From positions 32,049,324 to 32,113,323 of the forward strand of contig NC_030826.1 in NCBI RefSeq assembly GCF_001704415.2: a DNA stretch of 64,000 bases, given 5' to 3'. A program made the position numbers and the translations under genes. Shown here in pieces: positions 31,441 to 42,238 of the stretch. This stretch comes from Capra hircus. Lineage: Eukaryota; Chordata; Mammalia; Artiodactyla; Bovidae. The notes under the pieces are model-generated. The model was not told where the DNA came from and searched no databases. It saw only the letters and a list, made by a program, of their open reading frames with translations. Numbering within the stretch: the first letter of the stretch is position 1; the number at the start of each line of letters is the position of its first letter.

Positions 31441-32635
31441 TCTTGAGAGGATTGATTGGCACGATTCTCTTGGTTGAAAGCCCCTCCTCTTGCATTCAAG
31501 GTCTCCTCATTTCGGGATGGGAATGGATATTGGCTGGGAGCCTGGGAAGTGGAGTGACGCTGCAGTTTGTTCAGCTTGATTTGCTGTGTTCGACAGACCC
31601 TGCTCAGCTTCTCAGGGATTGCCCTGTGTCATCACAGTCCTCAGGCCCCAGGTCTCCAAGTTTATCAGGAGGTGCCAGAGCTTGGCCGGCCATGCCTACG
31701 AGAGAGAGGTCATCATCTTGACCTTATGATTATTGTGCAAGCTCACGAAGGGCAAAGATCAACTCCTTTGTCGAGCTGTGTTTACTTCTCAGCTGTGTTC
31801 ACTGCAACATGGGGCCTCAGGGGCCTCTGAGGAAATCCTTCTCAAAGAACTGGTGTGAGGAGGATAAGTAAACAGCAGAGGCCCCTAGGCTGAAGCAGCA
31901 GAGCTGGGCGGGTCTCTGGGGCTACAGACACTGCCAGGAGCTTGGCTGAAGAAGTGCCTGGTCTGTGATTGATGGATGTCGTGTGCATCTGGGCTTCTAA
32001 CCAGAAGGGCCACTCCTCACCTTGAGGAATGTAGAATCAAAGGTTCCCACTGCTCCGTGAGGCCAGGGCTTTCCCAGGACAGGGCAGTCTTGTGTGCTAC
32101 TTACTGAATGGGAGATTTTCTCTTGCCCTGGGGATCTGCTTTGGACCCGGTGGGATGTGTCCAGGGAAGACCATGGATGTCCTGGTTGTGAGTTCCTGGT
32201 CACTGAGGATCCGACCACCAGTGTGGACCAGGCCCCTCCCCCCCTCCATTGCTCATGGTTTTCAGGTGTTTGGGGGCTGTTCCCAAGGCCCTCACCCCCA
32301 GCCTCTGTTCAGCAGAGCTATAAAAGCAGAGACCCTTTCATCTCTTCGCCAGCAACAACCCTCCCTGCTCTCTTGATCGTCAGGCAAACTCGCCTCTGAA
32401 CTCTGTCCAAACTGTCTGTCTCCTCAGGGTTCCACGTCTCCTCGACCGAGATCAGCCTCCAGGTGTGGTGGGTGATCAGCACGGAGGAAGGAGCTCTGTA
32501 CACTGCGATTAGAGAAGCAATAACAAACAGCAGTGCTAATAAGAACAAGAGCCTGGTGCTGACAGAGCACCTGGGCTGCAGCAAACACGGGGAAGATGCT
32601 CTTTCAGCCCCAGGAGCCCAGCTTCATTCTCTTTA
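31441..32635. other. Single-copy DNA with a TATA-like site
   Basis: No gene recognised. At 32319-32331 the plus strand reads ctataaaagcaga, in a C/G-rich surrounding with a C-rich run at 32227-32244, a layout found in core promoters and some LTRs. No coding frame of known type follows. A 99-codon frame starts at 32463. Confidence 0.4.
32319..32331 (+). promoter_or_regulatory. TATA-box-like site, unproven
   Basis: A good TATAAAAG match lies between a C-rich upstream stretch and a 'tctcttcgccagcaacaac' downstream segment. It might be an unmarked LTR or a chance match. There is no linked coding sequence. Confidence 0.3.
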
Positions 32636-32914
32636 TTGTAACACTTCCGGTTCTTCCTCTCATTCCAACAGTGATCTGTGTTCACTGTGCAAAGTGTGCA
32701 AAACCCAGGAAGACAGAAATAATTCAAGATATGCTACCCATACTCCTGCCTCAAAGAGGTAACTGCTGTTAATATGTGGGTGTTTTTGGTCCAGATTTGT
32801 TTGATACACACACTCTGAAGTTCACACATGTAAATACGTTGCTAGAGGCAGGTTTCATGCTGTGCATGAAACTGTGCGGCACCAAAGGTCAAATGTGGGA
32901 AGAGGGAAGGATAA

Positions 32915-33440
32915 ATTAAGAGACTGAGATAAACATACACACTCTGCTATATATAAAATAGATAACCAGAAAGGAGATAACCAAAAGGACCTATTGTATA
33001 GCACAGGGAACTAACTCTATTCAATATTCTGTAATAACCTATATGGGAAAAGAATCAGAAAACGAATAAATATATGTATCAGTTCAGTTCAGTTCAGTCG
33101 CTCAGTCGTGTCTGACTCTTTGCAACCCCATGAACTGCAGCACACCAGGCTTCCCTGTCCATCACCAACTCCCGGAGTTAACTCAAACTCACGTCCATCG
33201 AGTCAGTGATGCCATCCAGCCATCTCATCCTCTGTCGTCCCCTTCTCCTCCTGTCCCCAATCCCTCCCAGCATCAGTCTTTTCCAATGAGTCAACTTTTC
33301 GCATGAGGTGGTCAAAGTACTGGAGTATGTATAGGCATGACTGAATCCCTTCGCTACACTCCTGAAATGAATACAACATGTTACATCGGCTTTATACTTC
33401 AATAAAAAAATTAATTGAACAGTTAAATTTAAAAAATAAA
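32915..33440 (+). mobile_element. Ruminant L1 3' end, split by BovB
   Basis: Left: 'gagataaacatacacactct', 'ggacctattgtatagcacag', 'ataacctatatgggaaaaga'. Right of the BovB: 'gactgaatcccttcgctaca', 'aaatgaatacaacatgttac' and 'tatacttcaataaaaaaatt'. Together these make one terminal L1 segment. Confidence 0.8.
33080..33325 (-). mobile_element. BovB LINE 3' end with 7-bp duplication
   Basis: Antisense BovB terminus from the tail cagttcagttcagttcagtc to the 'gtcaaagtactggag' segment. It is flanked by tatgtat at 33073-33079 and 33326-33332. It is highly similar to BovB and young, and it lies inside an L1 3' end. The 74-codon minus frame here is BovB C-terminal sequence. Confidence 0.95.
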
Positions 33441-33620
33441 TAAATAAAATTGTGTGTCCTCTTTTTTCCTTAAAGTGCTAGCACACAGACTTTTCTAGCT
33501 CTGAGATCATCTTCTGCAGTATATTTTTTAATGGTTTTATAGAAATAAATATTTGATGATGTGGCTAGCCATTTTCTTATAATTGAGTCTATGGGTGGTT
33601 TCAGAGCTGTGTGGTTATGA

Positions 33621-34180
33621 AAATACAACAGAGTAAGGGACAGGATGCATAAGGTGACCTGCAGAAACCATCTAGAGAAGATCTGATGGAAATTTACTTC
33701 CCACGTTCTGTGTTCTTACTCGCCAGAAAAATGGGGATTGTTCGGTATGGAGCCAGTCAGAGGGGGCAAGAGGAATAGCTCTTTGAGTGGGGAAGGAGGT
33801 TTGGAACAACTTTTCATGTTATATCTTAATTCCTTAGCAGGATAGATAGGGTTGTCCTGGAGATGGAATGAGAGAAGGGACACAGCCAGAAGCATTAGTG
33901 GTCTTGCCCACCTGGCCCTGGAAAGTCAGGAAGAAGACTCACTCGCATCTCAAAGGTTAAGTGGAGTCACTATCCCAGGGTGAACAACCCATGTCCCACT
34001 CCCTGGGAGATAAACCAACATGGCAAGCAAATTACCTTCACGGGCGCAAAATGTTCTTTGGAGGAAGAGAATGTCACAGGTCAAAACTCTTGCAATATAT
34101 ATAAAAAAATAGCTGCTTCTGTTTTACCTATCTTTTTTTTTAGCTGGATTAGAAAAATCCAAGCCCTCCTCAGGATCTGG
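33621..34180. other. Single-copy DNA, no gene recognised
   Basis: No repeat or coding signature. The last part may already be L1M. Confidence 0.4.
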
Positions 34181-34367
34181 GATGGGGATTAACTCAAGAG
34201 GCGTGTGAGGGATCTTTGGGATGAAAATGCCCTAAAACTGACCGTGGTGATGGTTACACCTATCAGAAACGTTGCTAAGAAATCATAAACTTGTACATTT
34301 GAAATGGGTGGATTTTATGATAGGTAACATACACTTCCAATAAAATGATTAAAAAAAATAAAATTTG
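34181..34367 (+). mobile_element. L1M LINE 3' end
   Basis: 'ggatggggattaactcaaga', 'ccgtggtgatggttacacct', 'acttgtacatttgaaatggg' and 'acttccaataaaatg' give the standard order of an old L1 terminus. A CHR-2 SINE follows at once. Confidence 0.72.
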
Positions 34368-34490
34368 GGCCTTCCCTGGTGGTCCAGTGGTTAAGATTCC
34401 ACACTTCCACTGCAGGGGACACAAACTGAGTCCCTGGTCAGAGGACTAAGATTCTGCATGCCTGAGGTGCAGTCAAAAAAAAAAAAAACA
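34368..34490 (+). mobile_element. CHR-2-type SINE
   Basis: It starts gggccttccctggtggtcca and has 'gttaagattccacacttcca', 'gagtccctggtcagaggact', and an A-run of thirteen. It was inserted at the L1M A-rich tail. Confidence 0.9.
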
Positions 34491-34570
34491 TTAATAGCCC
34501 TACCCCAAAAAATAAAGTCTAGTGTGAAACCAAGACAAGAGACTTTTTAAAGGCTGACTAGGAATAGATT

Positions 34571-34840
34571 CGGAGAAGGCAATGGCAACCCACTCCAGTA
34601 CTCTTGCCTGGAAAATCCCATGGGCAGAGGAGCCTGGTGGGCTGCAGTCCATGGGGTTGCAAAGAATCGGACACAACTGAGTGACTTCACTTTCACTTTT
34701 CACTTTCATGCATTGGAGAAGGCCATGGCAACCCACTCCAGTGTTCTTGCCTGGAGAATCCCAGGGATGGCGGAGCCTGGTGGGCTGCCGTCTGTGGGGT
34801 CGCACAGAGTTGGACACGACTGAAGTGACTTAGCCGCAGC
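34571..34840 (+). mobile_element. Bov-A2 SINE with 11-bp duplication
   Basis: A sense dimer with both units and linker intact and a short, partly mutated tail (tagccgcagc). The perfect repeat aggaatagatt flanks it at 34560-34570 and 34841-34851. The overlapping 105-codon frame is a shadow of the SINE. Confidence 0.96.
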
Positions 34841-34851
34841 AGGAATAGATT

Positions 34852-35069
34852 GAGAAACTTCATGGGAAGCAAGATGGCAGGATGCACGGTGAACATGGTC
34901 CCATGTGGCTCCAAGAAGCAGAGGCTATACCACAGCCAACCCAATACAGCAGCAGAGAGGCCCTCGGATTTGCTTTTATCCGCTCTGTCATTCCTAGCAG
35001 CCGTCTTCCAACTTTGTCCAGAGAGTCATTGAATCTCCAGGTAGAAAGACTGCCTGTCTGGAATTAGAA
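34852..35069. other. Single-copy DNA, no gene recognised
   Basis: Two short plus-strand frames of about 60 codons have no domain. Nothing repetitive is recognised. Confidence 0.35.
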
Positions 35070-35225
35070 AAGGCTTTGACCTTCGCTGGCTGTGTGACTT
35101 TGGGTAAATCATTTCACCTTCTGTGGACTCGGGTGCCACATGTGGAGAATGAAGGATGATGTCTGGCTCTCGAAGGCCTGTTGAGTTGTAACATTCCTCT
35201 AATGCCATGATTCATGCTTTATAAA
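35070..35225 (+). mobile_element. MIR SINE
   Basis: 'gctggctgtgtgactttggg' and 'taaatcatttcaccttctgt' are the MIR core words. The 3' part 'tcatgctttataaatggtta' fits the end. The 5' tRNA-like part is lost. Confidence 0.7.
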
Positions 35226-35843
35226 TGGTTATAAACAAATCCTAGAGCCAATTTTCTAGTTTCTCCTGTGCTCAAGGACAAACATAAATCATATTTAACT
35301 GGTGAGAACTCTAGCTAACTCACAGGCATAGCACAAGATTAAATGAAATAATAGACCTGAAAGGAATTTGATAAAGAAAAAAAACACCTAAAACTTGACG
35401 GGGATGTACACTATTACCACAGGACATCATTCTGCTTCCTTCTCGAATCAGCCTTTGGTATGAGTCGGAGGACAATGGAGAAGCGATTGTCATTTGCTGC
35501 CCTTGGGCTGAATTTCTAATCTGTTGGTTTGACTTAATCTTTAAAAGGGAAGTTCTGTCCAAAAACAGTGGCATTTATAATATCCTCATTGCAAAATAGG
35601 AGGAAATGCCAACAAAGAGAAGTATCTTAGTAGAGCATTTTAAAAGGGCAAGGAATTCTGGAGTGCAAACGGATGGTGAAGACAAGTGGTCTTGCTGCTC
35701 TTTCATGAACCAGCAAACCAGGTGACAACAGAACAGACCTCAGACACCTCATGTGTCAAGGAAACCCTCCGAAAATGGACACGAGTTGGCCAGACATGTG
35801 GTTCTCAGAGCTGGTTTTCACACTGACAATGGGAAGGAGCACT
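35226..35843. other. Single-copy DNA, no gene recognised
   Basis: The 84-codon minus frame at 35320-35574 has no domain. No repeat is visible. Confidence 0.4.
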
Positions 35844-36036
35844 GATTGTTGTTGTTCAGTTGCTAAATCGTGTCGGACTCTTGGTGACCCCATAAGGACT
35901 GCAGCGCGCCGGGCTCCCGTGTCCTTCACTGTCTCCTGGAGTTTGCTCAGATTCATGTCCACTGAGTCATGATGCTATCTATCCATCTTATCCTCTACCA
36001 CCCCCTTCTCCTTTTGCCTTCAGTCTTTCCCAGCAC
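35844..36036 (-). mobile_element. BovB LINE 3' end, older copy
   Basis: Antisense terminus: ttgttgttcagttgctaaat, 'gtttgctcagattcatgtcc', 'ccacccccttctccttttgc'. It is more diverged than the 33080 copy and resembles the one at 683. Confidence 0.88.
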
Positions 36037-36164
36037 TGATGGACATCAGTAAAGATGGGATCCAGGTCTCACCATCCAACATGAGATGCAATGAGACATC
36101 TATTGGAGCTCTGTAAATATACGTAAATTGATTCGATTTTTAAAATATTTTAAATTCTTTATCT

Positions 36165-36343
36165 TTAAGATTTTTTTTTTTTTTTTGGTGTGCACCATTT
36201 TTAAAGTCTTTATTGAATCAGATACAATATTGCTGATGTTTGATGTTTTGGTTTTTTTGGCCACTAGGCACGTGGAATCTTAGCTCCCTGATCGAACTTC
36301 TGGAAGGTGACTTCTTAACCACTGGACCACCAGGGAAGTCCCA
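36165..36343 (-). mobile_element. CHR-2-type SINE, antisense
   Basis: The right end is ggaccaccagggaagtccc. The left end is a T-run (the complement of the A tail) with an extra AT-rich part at 36190-36260. Confidence 0.85.
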
Positions 36344-37276
36344 ATGTATTGGATTTTAATACCACTCTGAAATAACAGTTGGACCCTCCAACGTATATTG
36401 TTGACAATCGGCCAGTTGCCAAGTCTTTGCTTTGTGCTACCTGGACAGAGCCTGAGAATAGCCCTTCCCCCTCCACCCCCACCCTGAGGAGCACTGGCTC
36501 TTGTTTGCACAGTACAGCTCGACATCTCACTATAACAGCCTTTCTGGCAGCTTCCCCACAGCCCTTCGTTGGAGGAGAGCTGGCAGGGTAGCCCAGAATA
36601 TTACTGAAACGTTAACCTCAAAACATGGAATTTAGTTCCAGGTGGGGTGGGTTTCTTTGGGGGACAAGTGAGTCTGAAAGGCAAAAATGAAATCAGTGCA
36701 TCCCCTTTCTCCACTCTTCTGCCTCTTCCCCTGGGGTCTATGAGTGGAGATGTTTTCCAGATTCAGAATGACTCCATGCCACAGTCAGCTGTTGCAACAC
36801 ATTGGTTCGTGGTGACTCATTCCTTTATCCACACTCTTACCCACACATCCCTCTCATCATTTCTTCCTCCAGTCATCCACGTCCCTCCATATTTTCTGAC
36901 ACTTACTGTCACAAACACTTATTGATTGCCTCTCCATATCCAGATCTATTAATAAATTTGTTTCCAATGATGCAAAAATGAATGAGATGTGATTTTTTCT
37001 TCCAAGACACTCACTAAAGGCAAACAGAAATAGAAACCCAGACTTGTAGCCTAGTGGGTTAAGGGGTTTCATGGAGGGTTGTGGTGAGTGATTTGAAGCC
37101 TGGATTTATTAGTTCTGCTCTGAGACCCTCATAGGTGTCCATATCAGGTGAAAATTTTAATTTTCTTGACCATTGAATGAAGTGATTATTTTAGCATCAT
37201 TACACACACAGCTTTTCTCTCTCATAGCATTTGGCTTTAGAAGGAAAATGCAGTTTTGAGGAGTTCTAAGCATATA
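36344..37276. other. Single-copy DNA, no gene recognised
   Basis: Frames of 70-92 codons have no domain. No repeat is supported. Confidence 0.45.
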
Positions 37277-37475
37277 CATGGCCTTTCCAGGTGGCCCACT
37301 GGTAAAGAATCTGCCTGCCAAGCAGGAGACACAGGTTCTATCCCTGGGTCGGGAAGACTCCCTGGAGAAGGGAACGACAACCCGCTCCAGTATTCTTGCC
37401 TGGGGAATCCTACGGACAAAGGAGCCTGGAGGACCATAGTCCGTGGTATTGCAACACGACTGAGCACACACACAG
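37277..37475 (+). mobile_element. Bov-tA SINE
   Basis: A complete sense copy: cctttccaggtggcccactg, gtaaagaatctgcctgccaa, the body, and a 'ctgagcacacacacag' tail. It has lost a few bases in the gagtcggac box. Confidence 0.92.
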
Positions 37476-37850
37476 TTTATAAAGAAACTTGATTTTCCAA
37501 GGTGCCTCTCAATGTGGTCCTCCTCTCTTCCTCAGAAGTTCTGTCTGTCCGGGTAATTTTGATCATCTGATGTGAAGGACTGTGGGTAGGTGCCTTTTTC
37601 TGCAGTTAGCATCTGTGTTCTTAAGAGACTGGGACCCAAAGTGCATGTTTCCAGCGACACTGGAGTTTTATCTCACACTCAGCCTGGCCAGCGGACTCAC
37701 AATCGTGGTGGAAAAGACCCAAGTTCCATTTGTTTGTGACTTTCACATTTGTCAATTATTTAGGAGATATTGTCTGAAAAGCTCAGCAAAAGGATCCAGC
37801 TATGAGAGGGTTTTTTAGTTTTGTTTGCCTTTTTTCATCAAGAAACCACT
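37476..37850. other. Single-copy DNA, no gene recognised
   Basis: A single 78-codon plus frame (37582-37818) has no recognisable domain. Confidence 0.4.
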
Positions 37851-37851
37851 A

Positions 37852-37985
37852 GGGACTTCCCTGGCGGTCCAGTGGTGATGACTTAGCACTCCAGTGCAGA
37901 GGGTGCAGGCTCAATCCCCAGTTGGGGAGCTGAGATCCCACATGTCACATGTGGTACAGCCAAAAATAAACAAGAAAAAGAAACC
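37852..37985 (+). mobile_element. CHR-2-type SINE
   Basis: It starts gggacttccctggcggtcca, with 'ctgagatcccacatgtcaca' and an A-rich end. Short flanking matches (aagaaacca, aagaaaccc) suggest the target duplication. Confidence 0.9.
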
Positions 37986-39105
37986 CCTGGTGTTGTCCTT
38001 AACAAGGAACCATGTGTTCACTCCTTGGCTCAATCCCACTTTCCCCATTTAGCCCTGTAATGAATGTTCTTCAGGTACCTGACACGTGCCTGCACTGAGC
38101 CAAGCTGCGAACACATTCAACCAACTCCTGGGTGGTGCAGCAAGAGGAATGCTGGTCTCTGCGTTCATCTGGAGTTCTGCTTGCTCGATCCCATCCCCTT
38201 TCTCCCTGCCTTTCCTACTCCCATCATTTTCATCAGCACTCCAGGCATACAAGGGGCTCCCCAAAGGCATCTTCATCGATTGAGTCTCTTCTCTAATCGG
38301 ATCAATCACTAATCACTCTGCCTTTAGGAGTTTCCCTGCAGGGGCCCTAAATAATGTAGGGATTCAGGTTGCTCTAAAAGCAGCTTAGTAGCACCCAACT
38401 GTGCAGCTGCAACACCACCTGAAAATTTACAAAGTATTCATGCTTTCCAGCCTGATTCATCCCTGTCCCCAGGCGAGTGAAGAGTGCAGTCCAGGACCAG
38501 AGAGGAGCAGGGGAAAATGGAAGCTTGCCTTCTCCTCTGACAGTCAGATTTGATAGACTTGATGCGCTCCATTGCTTTTTCCCTGAGTGACTGAATGCAG
38601 GACACGGAAGCTGCCTCAGAGTTCCCCCAGAAGAGGCCCCTGAAGAAAGTTGGAGAGAGGGGACAAGGGAGGGGACAACTAGGTCCTAGGATGTGTCAAG
38701 CGTGTGGTCAGTAGATTGAGAGTCCTGAACTCCAAGGGCAGACATTGAGTTTCTGCCTTTGGTTTTGTGTGACCGTGAGTAGCTAAGCCTCACTCTCCTC
38801 TGCTCCAGAAAGGCTGCTGGGCTCACAGGCACCACACTGAAATGATGCTCCTGAGGCTGGACAGAATCTTTGGAAGGTTTAAACACGAAAATTATCATGG
38901 AGCCACACTTTTTCCCCGCCCTTCTGCACCTTGAACCCACTCAAAATGCAAAGTGTTCTAAACTGTAAGACAACTGCAGAAAATTTCAACAGTTAGCAAT
39001 TTAATTTTTTGATGAGGAATGTTTGGAGCACATTGTAAAATGTATAATCACTTCCACTATTATTGTTACTGTCGTTGTTTGTGATCCCTCACTTTGCTGA
39101 GTCCC
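37986..39105. other. Single-copy DNA, no gene recognised
   Basis: Antisense-overlapping frames occur at 38049-38312. The 38740-38800 stretch ('ttttgtgtgaccgtgagtag') may be part of a MIR. No gene. Confidence 0.4.
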
Positions 39106-39110
39106 TTTGC

Positions 39111-39308
39111 TGGGAACCTAATGGCTCAGATGGTAAAGAATTTGCCTGCAATGCAGGAGACCCATGTTTGATCCCTGGGTCTGGAAGATTCCCTGGAGAA
39201 AGGAGTGGCTAAACACTCCAATACTCTTGTCTCCTCCTCCTCCAAGGACAGAAAAGCCTGGTGGGCTACAGTCTGTGGGGTCAGACAAGACTGAACAGCT
39301 ACCACTTT
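39111..39308 (+). mobile_element. Bov-tA SINE with CTC-rich insert
   Basis: The head is recognisable from atggctcagatggtaaagaa. The usual cttgcctggagaatcccatg segment is replaced by a (ctc)n-like stretch near 39231-39243, then aaaagcctggtgggctacag follows. Confidence 0.87.
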
Positions 39309-39515
39309 CAAGTACGTACTAAGGTTGCTCAATAGATATACTAGAATTTTTTTTATTTTTAAAAATCCTTTATGATTGAAATTCCTATATAAAATGTTAA
39401 TGTCAGTCTGAAACCCCCTGCTAATTCTTTTTGGCCCCATGTAAACTGTTTTCATAAAGCATTAATTGACAACTGATTTTTTAGACACATAGCTGATTTG
39501 TTATCGTAGAGTTGC

Positions 39516-39695
39516 ATGCTTACCTGTGCACTAAGTCACTTCAGTCATGCCTAACTGTTTGTGACCCTGTAGACTGTAGGCCGCCAGGCTCCTCCGTCCA
39601 TGGGATTTTCCAGGCAAGAATACTGGAGTGGGTAGACATTCCCTTCTCCAGGGGATCTTCCCAGTCCAGGGATCAAACCCACATCTCTGAGAGCT
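39516..39695 (-). mobile_element. Bov-tA SINE, antisense, head truncated
   Basis: The body is antisense from 'cactaagtcacttcagtcat' to 'gatcaaacccacatctctga'. The distal part of the tRNA-like head is missing. Confidence 0.9.
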
Positions 39696-39699
39696 GATA

Positions 39700-40090
39700 G
39701 AGTCTTTTTTCTTTATTAATGCATTTTTAATAGCAATAAATATTCCCCAACCCTGTTCTAACCATACAACTAAATATTCTTTACCTCATATTCTACACTA
39801 CCCCCTTTCCTGGGCAGGTGGATGGGAGGGAATCAAGCCATCCATAAACCAAGTAACCAAAGCCCAGGGAAGTCCTCCTTCTCTGGGTGACTGGAGGTGA
39901 TGAGCTCTGAGGGACTGACTTGTTGGAACTAAAAAGCACACAAGACTCAGAAACACACCCCAGAATGCAAATCTAGTAATTTACAGAGATAGACTGTTGT
40001 CACAAAGGCTGAAAAACTCAAAGTTTGTTTAATCAGCACCTTATCTCCTTGTAAGAAAACCCAAATGCAATCAGATCAAGTTGTCTGATC
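39700..40090. other. Single-copy DNA, no gene recognised
   Basis: No repeat or coding signature is recognised. Confidence 0.35.
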
Positions 40091-40097
40091 AATCAGA

Positions 40098-40406
40098 AGA
40101 AACCAGTCTACCCTAGAGGAAATCAACCCTGAATATTCATTGGAAGGACTGGCGCTGAAGCTGAAGCTCCAATACTTTGGCCATTTGATTCAAACTACCA
40201 ACTCATTGGAAAAGACCTGATGCTGGGAAAGATTGGAGGCAGCAAAAGAAGGGGGTGACAGAGGATGAGATGGTTGGATGGCATCACTGACTCAATAGAC
40301 ATGAGTCTGAGCAAAATCTGGAAGATGGTGAAGAACAGGGAAGCCTGCATGCTGCAGTCCATTGGGTCTCAAAGAGTCAGACACAATGGAGGGACTGAAC
40401 AACAAG
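40098..40406 (+). mobile_element. BovB LINE 3' end, older copy
   Basis: Sense from 'accagtctaccctagaggaa' through 'ttggccatttgattcaaact' to 'gagggactgaacaacaagt'. It is about as diverged as the copy at 26908. Confidence 0.9.
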
Positions 40407-41086
40407 TACTCAGAAGGCTGCTTGCCCAGTGTGGAGCCCAAACCAGGGAAGCTGATGAGTCAGATCTTAAAGGCATCTGATTATCCAGTGCTGCCATGGG
40501 CAAGGCCAGTATACACCTAGAGGTCTCTCCTTTTGCTGTATTTTTAAGGCTGACCAACAACACTGCACCTTGGACACCATTTACACATGGGAATATATTC
40601 AAACAAATTATGAATTGCTAGAAGCTATTCTCTCTGCCCTAGAAGATATTACATCTGGGAATCAATCCATTGTGTGTTAATCTTAAGATGTGATCCTCAC
40701 AGGAAACTTATTTCCTTCACTTCCTGATTGGTTTTTTTGGGGGGAGGGGAGGAGGGGGGAAGGCAGGATGGCCTTTTGGAGGGAGGGTAGTGAAGAAGAG
40801 GGAATAAAAACTTATTGTAATTCCCAAGACAGGGTACATTTGTTCTTATTTCCAGAGAAGAAAACAGATACAATTACACAATTACAGGCAGATAGTTTGA
40901 GACTGTTAGGTGGGTAGAACAGGGAAAAGGAGTCCAAAATGGCGGTGGCTACAAGACAAGGAAGGGAAAAGCCCGCAAAAATGAAACAAAAGAAAGTCCG
41001 AGGACCGGAGTGAGGACCTCAGGTAAAACAAACAACACTCCTGGCTGGCCCAGTTTACATAGGACAGGCCCAGGGAGAGATAAACA

Positions 41087-41213
41087 TATAAATAGAGGAG
41101 CCAAAGCCAGCTCTCTCTCTCTCCCACACACTGGGGCACTCTTCTCCTCCTGTCTTTGGATTGATGTGCCCTCATGCCTCGAAGATGGATTTTCCTGCTA
41201 TCTTCTAAATAAA
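41087..41213 (+). promoter_or_regulatory. LTR TATA box and polyadenylation signal
   Basis: tataaata (41087-41094) and aataaa (41208-41213) are about 115 bp apart and bracket the expected R region. Both are intact, so the promoter could in principle still work. No expression can be inferred. Confidence 0.5.
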
Positions 41214-41216
41214 ATA

Positions 41217-41328
41217 GAGCTGTAACACTGAGCTGTAACACTGATTTGTCTAAGAGCTATAACACGGTCCATTTGAGACCTGAGAGCTATAACACGGTCT
41301 ATCCGAGACCTGAGAGCTGCGACATGCC
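41217..41328 (+). repeat. Tandem repeats inside the LTR
   Basis: Two 13-bp units (41217-41229, 41230-41242) are followed by a 30-bp period: units at 41254-41283 and 41284-41313, and a partial third from 41314. Each long unit starts gagctataacacggt or a close relative. Confidence 0.92.
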
Positions 41329-41445
41329 AAGGGGGCTTTAATGTCCGTCATTCCAAATCTTTGTTGTGACGAGACAAAGAATTGAGGAACATACGCTGGC
41401 GTGACAAGACTTAGCTGGGAATGAGATCTAAATATTATTGTGTTC

Positions 41446-41600
41446 ATTCAGTCATCCCATGTTAATTGAGCACCCATTGTATGATGGTATTATTCTAGGC
41501 CTAGGAGAACAGGACAGTGACATTCTCGCCTTGTTGGAGCTTAGGACAATGTAGAAAGAAATACATTGGAATTCCAGACAGACACAGAGTCAAACCAACA
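41446..41600 (-). mobile_element. L2 LINE 3' end, antisense
   Basis: 'gttcattcagtcatcccatg', 'aattgagcacccattgtatg', 'tctaggcctaggagaacagg' and 'cgccttgttggagcttagga' match an antisense L2 terminus. Confidence 0.72.
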
Positions 41601-42020
41601 GGATATGATGGTGACAGTGCCGAGGTATATTTCAAGGACTTTCTCTTTGAGAAGGTGACATTTGAGTGATGAGAAAGAAAAAGTCCTTTGGTTAGTCCAG
41701 GTAGAGCATCCCAAGGAAATGGAACCAGATGGGGCAAGGACAAGAAAGAGAGATTAAGAGAAAGACTGGATTATAAAAGCAGCTGGAAGTCCCTCTGGAA
41801 GACGGGTGGTGTCCTCTCTGATTTGTGATTGAAAGGGATCAGGCTCATTGCTCTGTAGAATATGGATTGAATGCAATTAAAAGTGGAAGCTGATCTAGGT
41901 CTTGATTTCCAACCTCGGGGCTTTTTCTCTGTATCATCTGGTGCACCTGCCTTATCAGATCAGCTTTAGCCTAACAGGCATTACAACCTGCTCTAAATTA
42001 CTCCTATTTATTGGGGAAAA
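41601..42020. other. Single-copy DNA, no gene recognised
   Basis: It may include further L2. No coding signature. Confidence 0.35.
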
Positions 42021-42021
42021 G

Positions 42022-42238
42022 GGGCTTTCCAGGTGGTGCTAGTGGTAAAGAACCCACCTACCAGTGAAAGATATAGAAGAGACTCTGATTCAATCCCTGG
42101 TTCAGGAAGATCCCATGGAGGAGGGCATGGCAAACCACGCTAGTATTCTTGCCTAGAGAATCCCATGGACAGAGGAGCTTGGTGGGCTACAGTCCTAGGG
42201 ATTGCAAACAGTTGGACACAACTGAGCAACTAACAATG
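42022..42238 (+). mobile_element. Bov-tA SINE, older
   Basis: Full-length but diverged (gggctttccaggtggtgcta, agaacccacctaccagtgaa), with a Bov-A body and an 'actgagcaactaacaatgg' tail. Confidence 0.9.

Larger units (their letters stand above)
32640..33620 (-). mobile_element. L1M LINE antisense, with nested insertions
   Basis: The left part (to about 32860) reads 'ctgcctcaaagaggtaactg' and 'gtgggtgtttttggtccaga'. The right part (33460-33620) reads 'ggttttatagaaataaatat' and 'gagtctatgggtggtttcag'. Both fit the order of an antisense old L1 3' region. A younger sense L1 3' end lies between them. Confidence 0.55.
40689..41410 (+). mobile_element. Probable solo ERV LTR, BTLTR1-like
   Basis: About 0.72 kb with a 5' TG start (tgtgatcctcacaggaaact) and an end near tggcgtgaca. 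It contains a G-rich U3 stretch (40739-40790), TATA-like tataaata at 41087-41094, and polyadenylation signal aataaa at 41208-41213. A 13-bp duplication (gagctgtaacact) and 30-bp tandem units (gagctataacacggt..) follow. I believe this pattern is typical of bovine class II ERV LTRs. No internal viral genes are seen on either side, so it is most likely a recombined solo LTR. Exact ends and target duplication were not confirmed. Confidence 0.65.
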
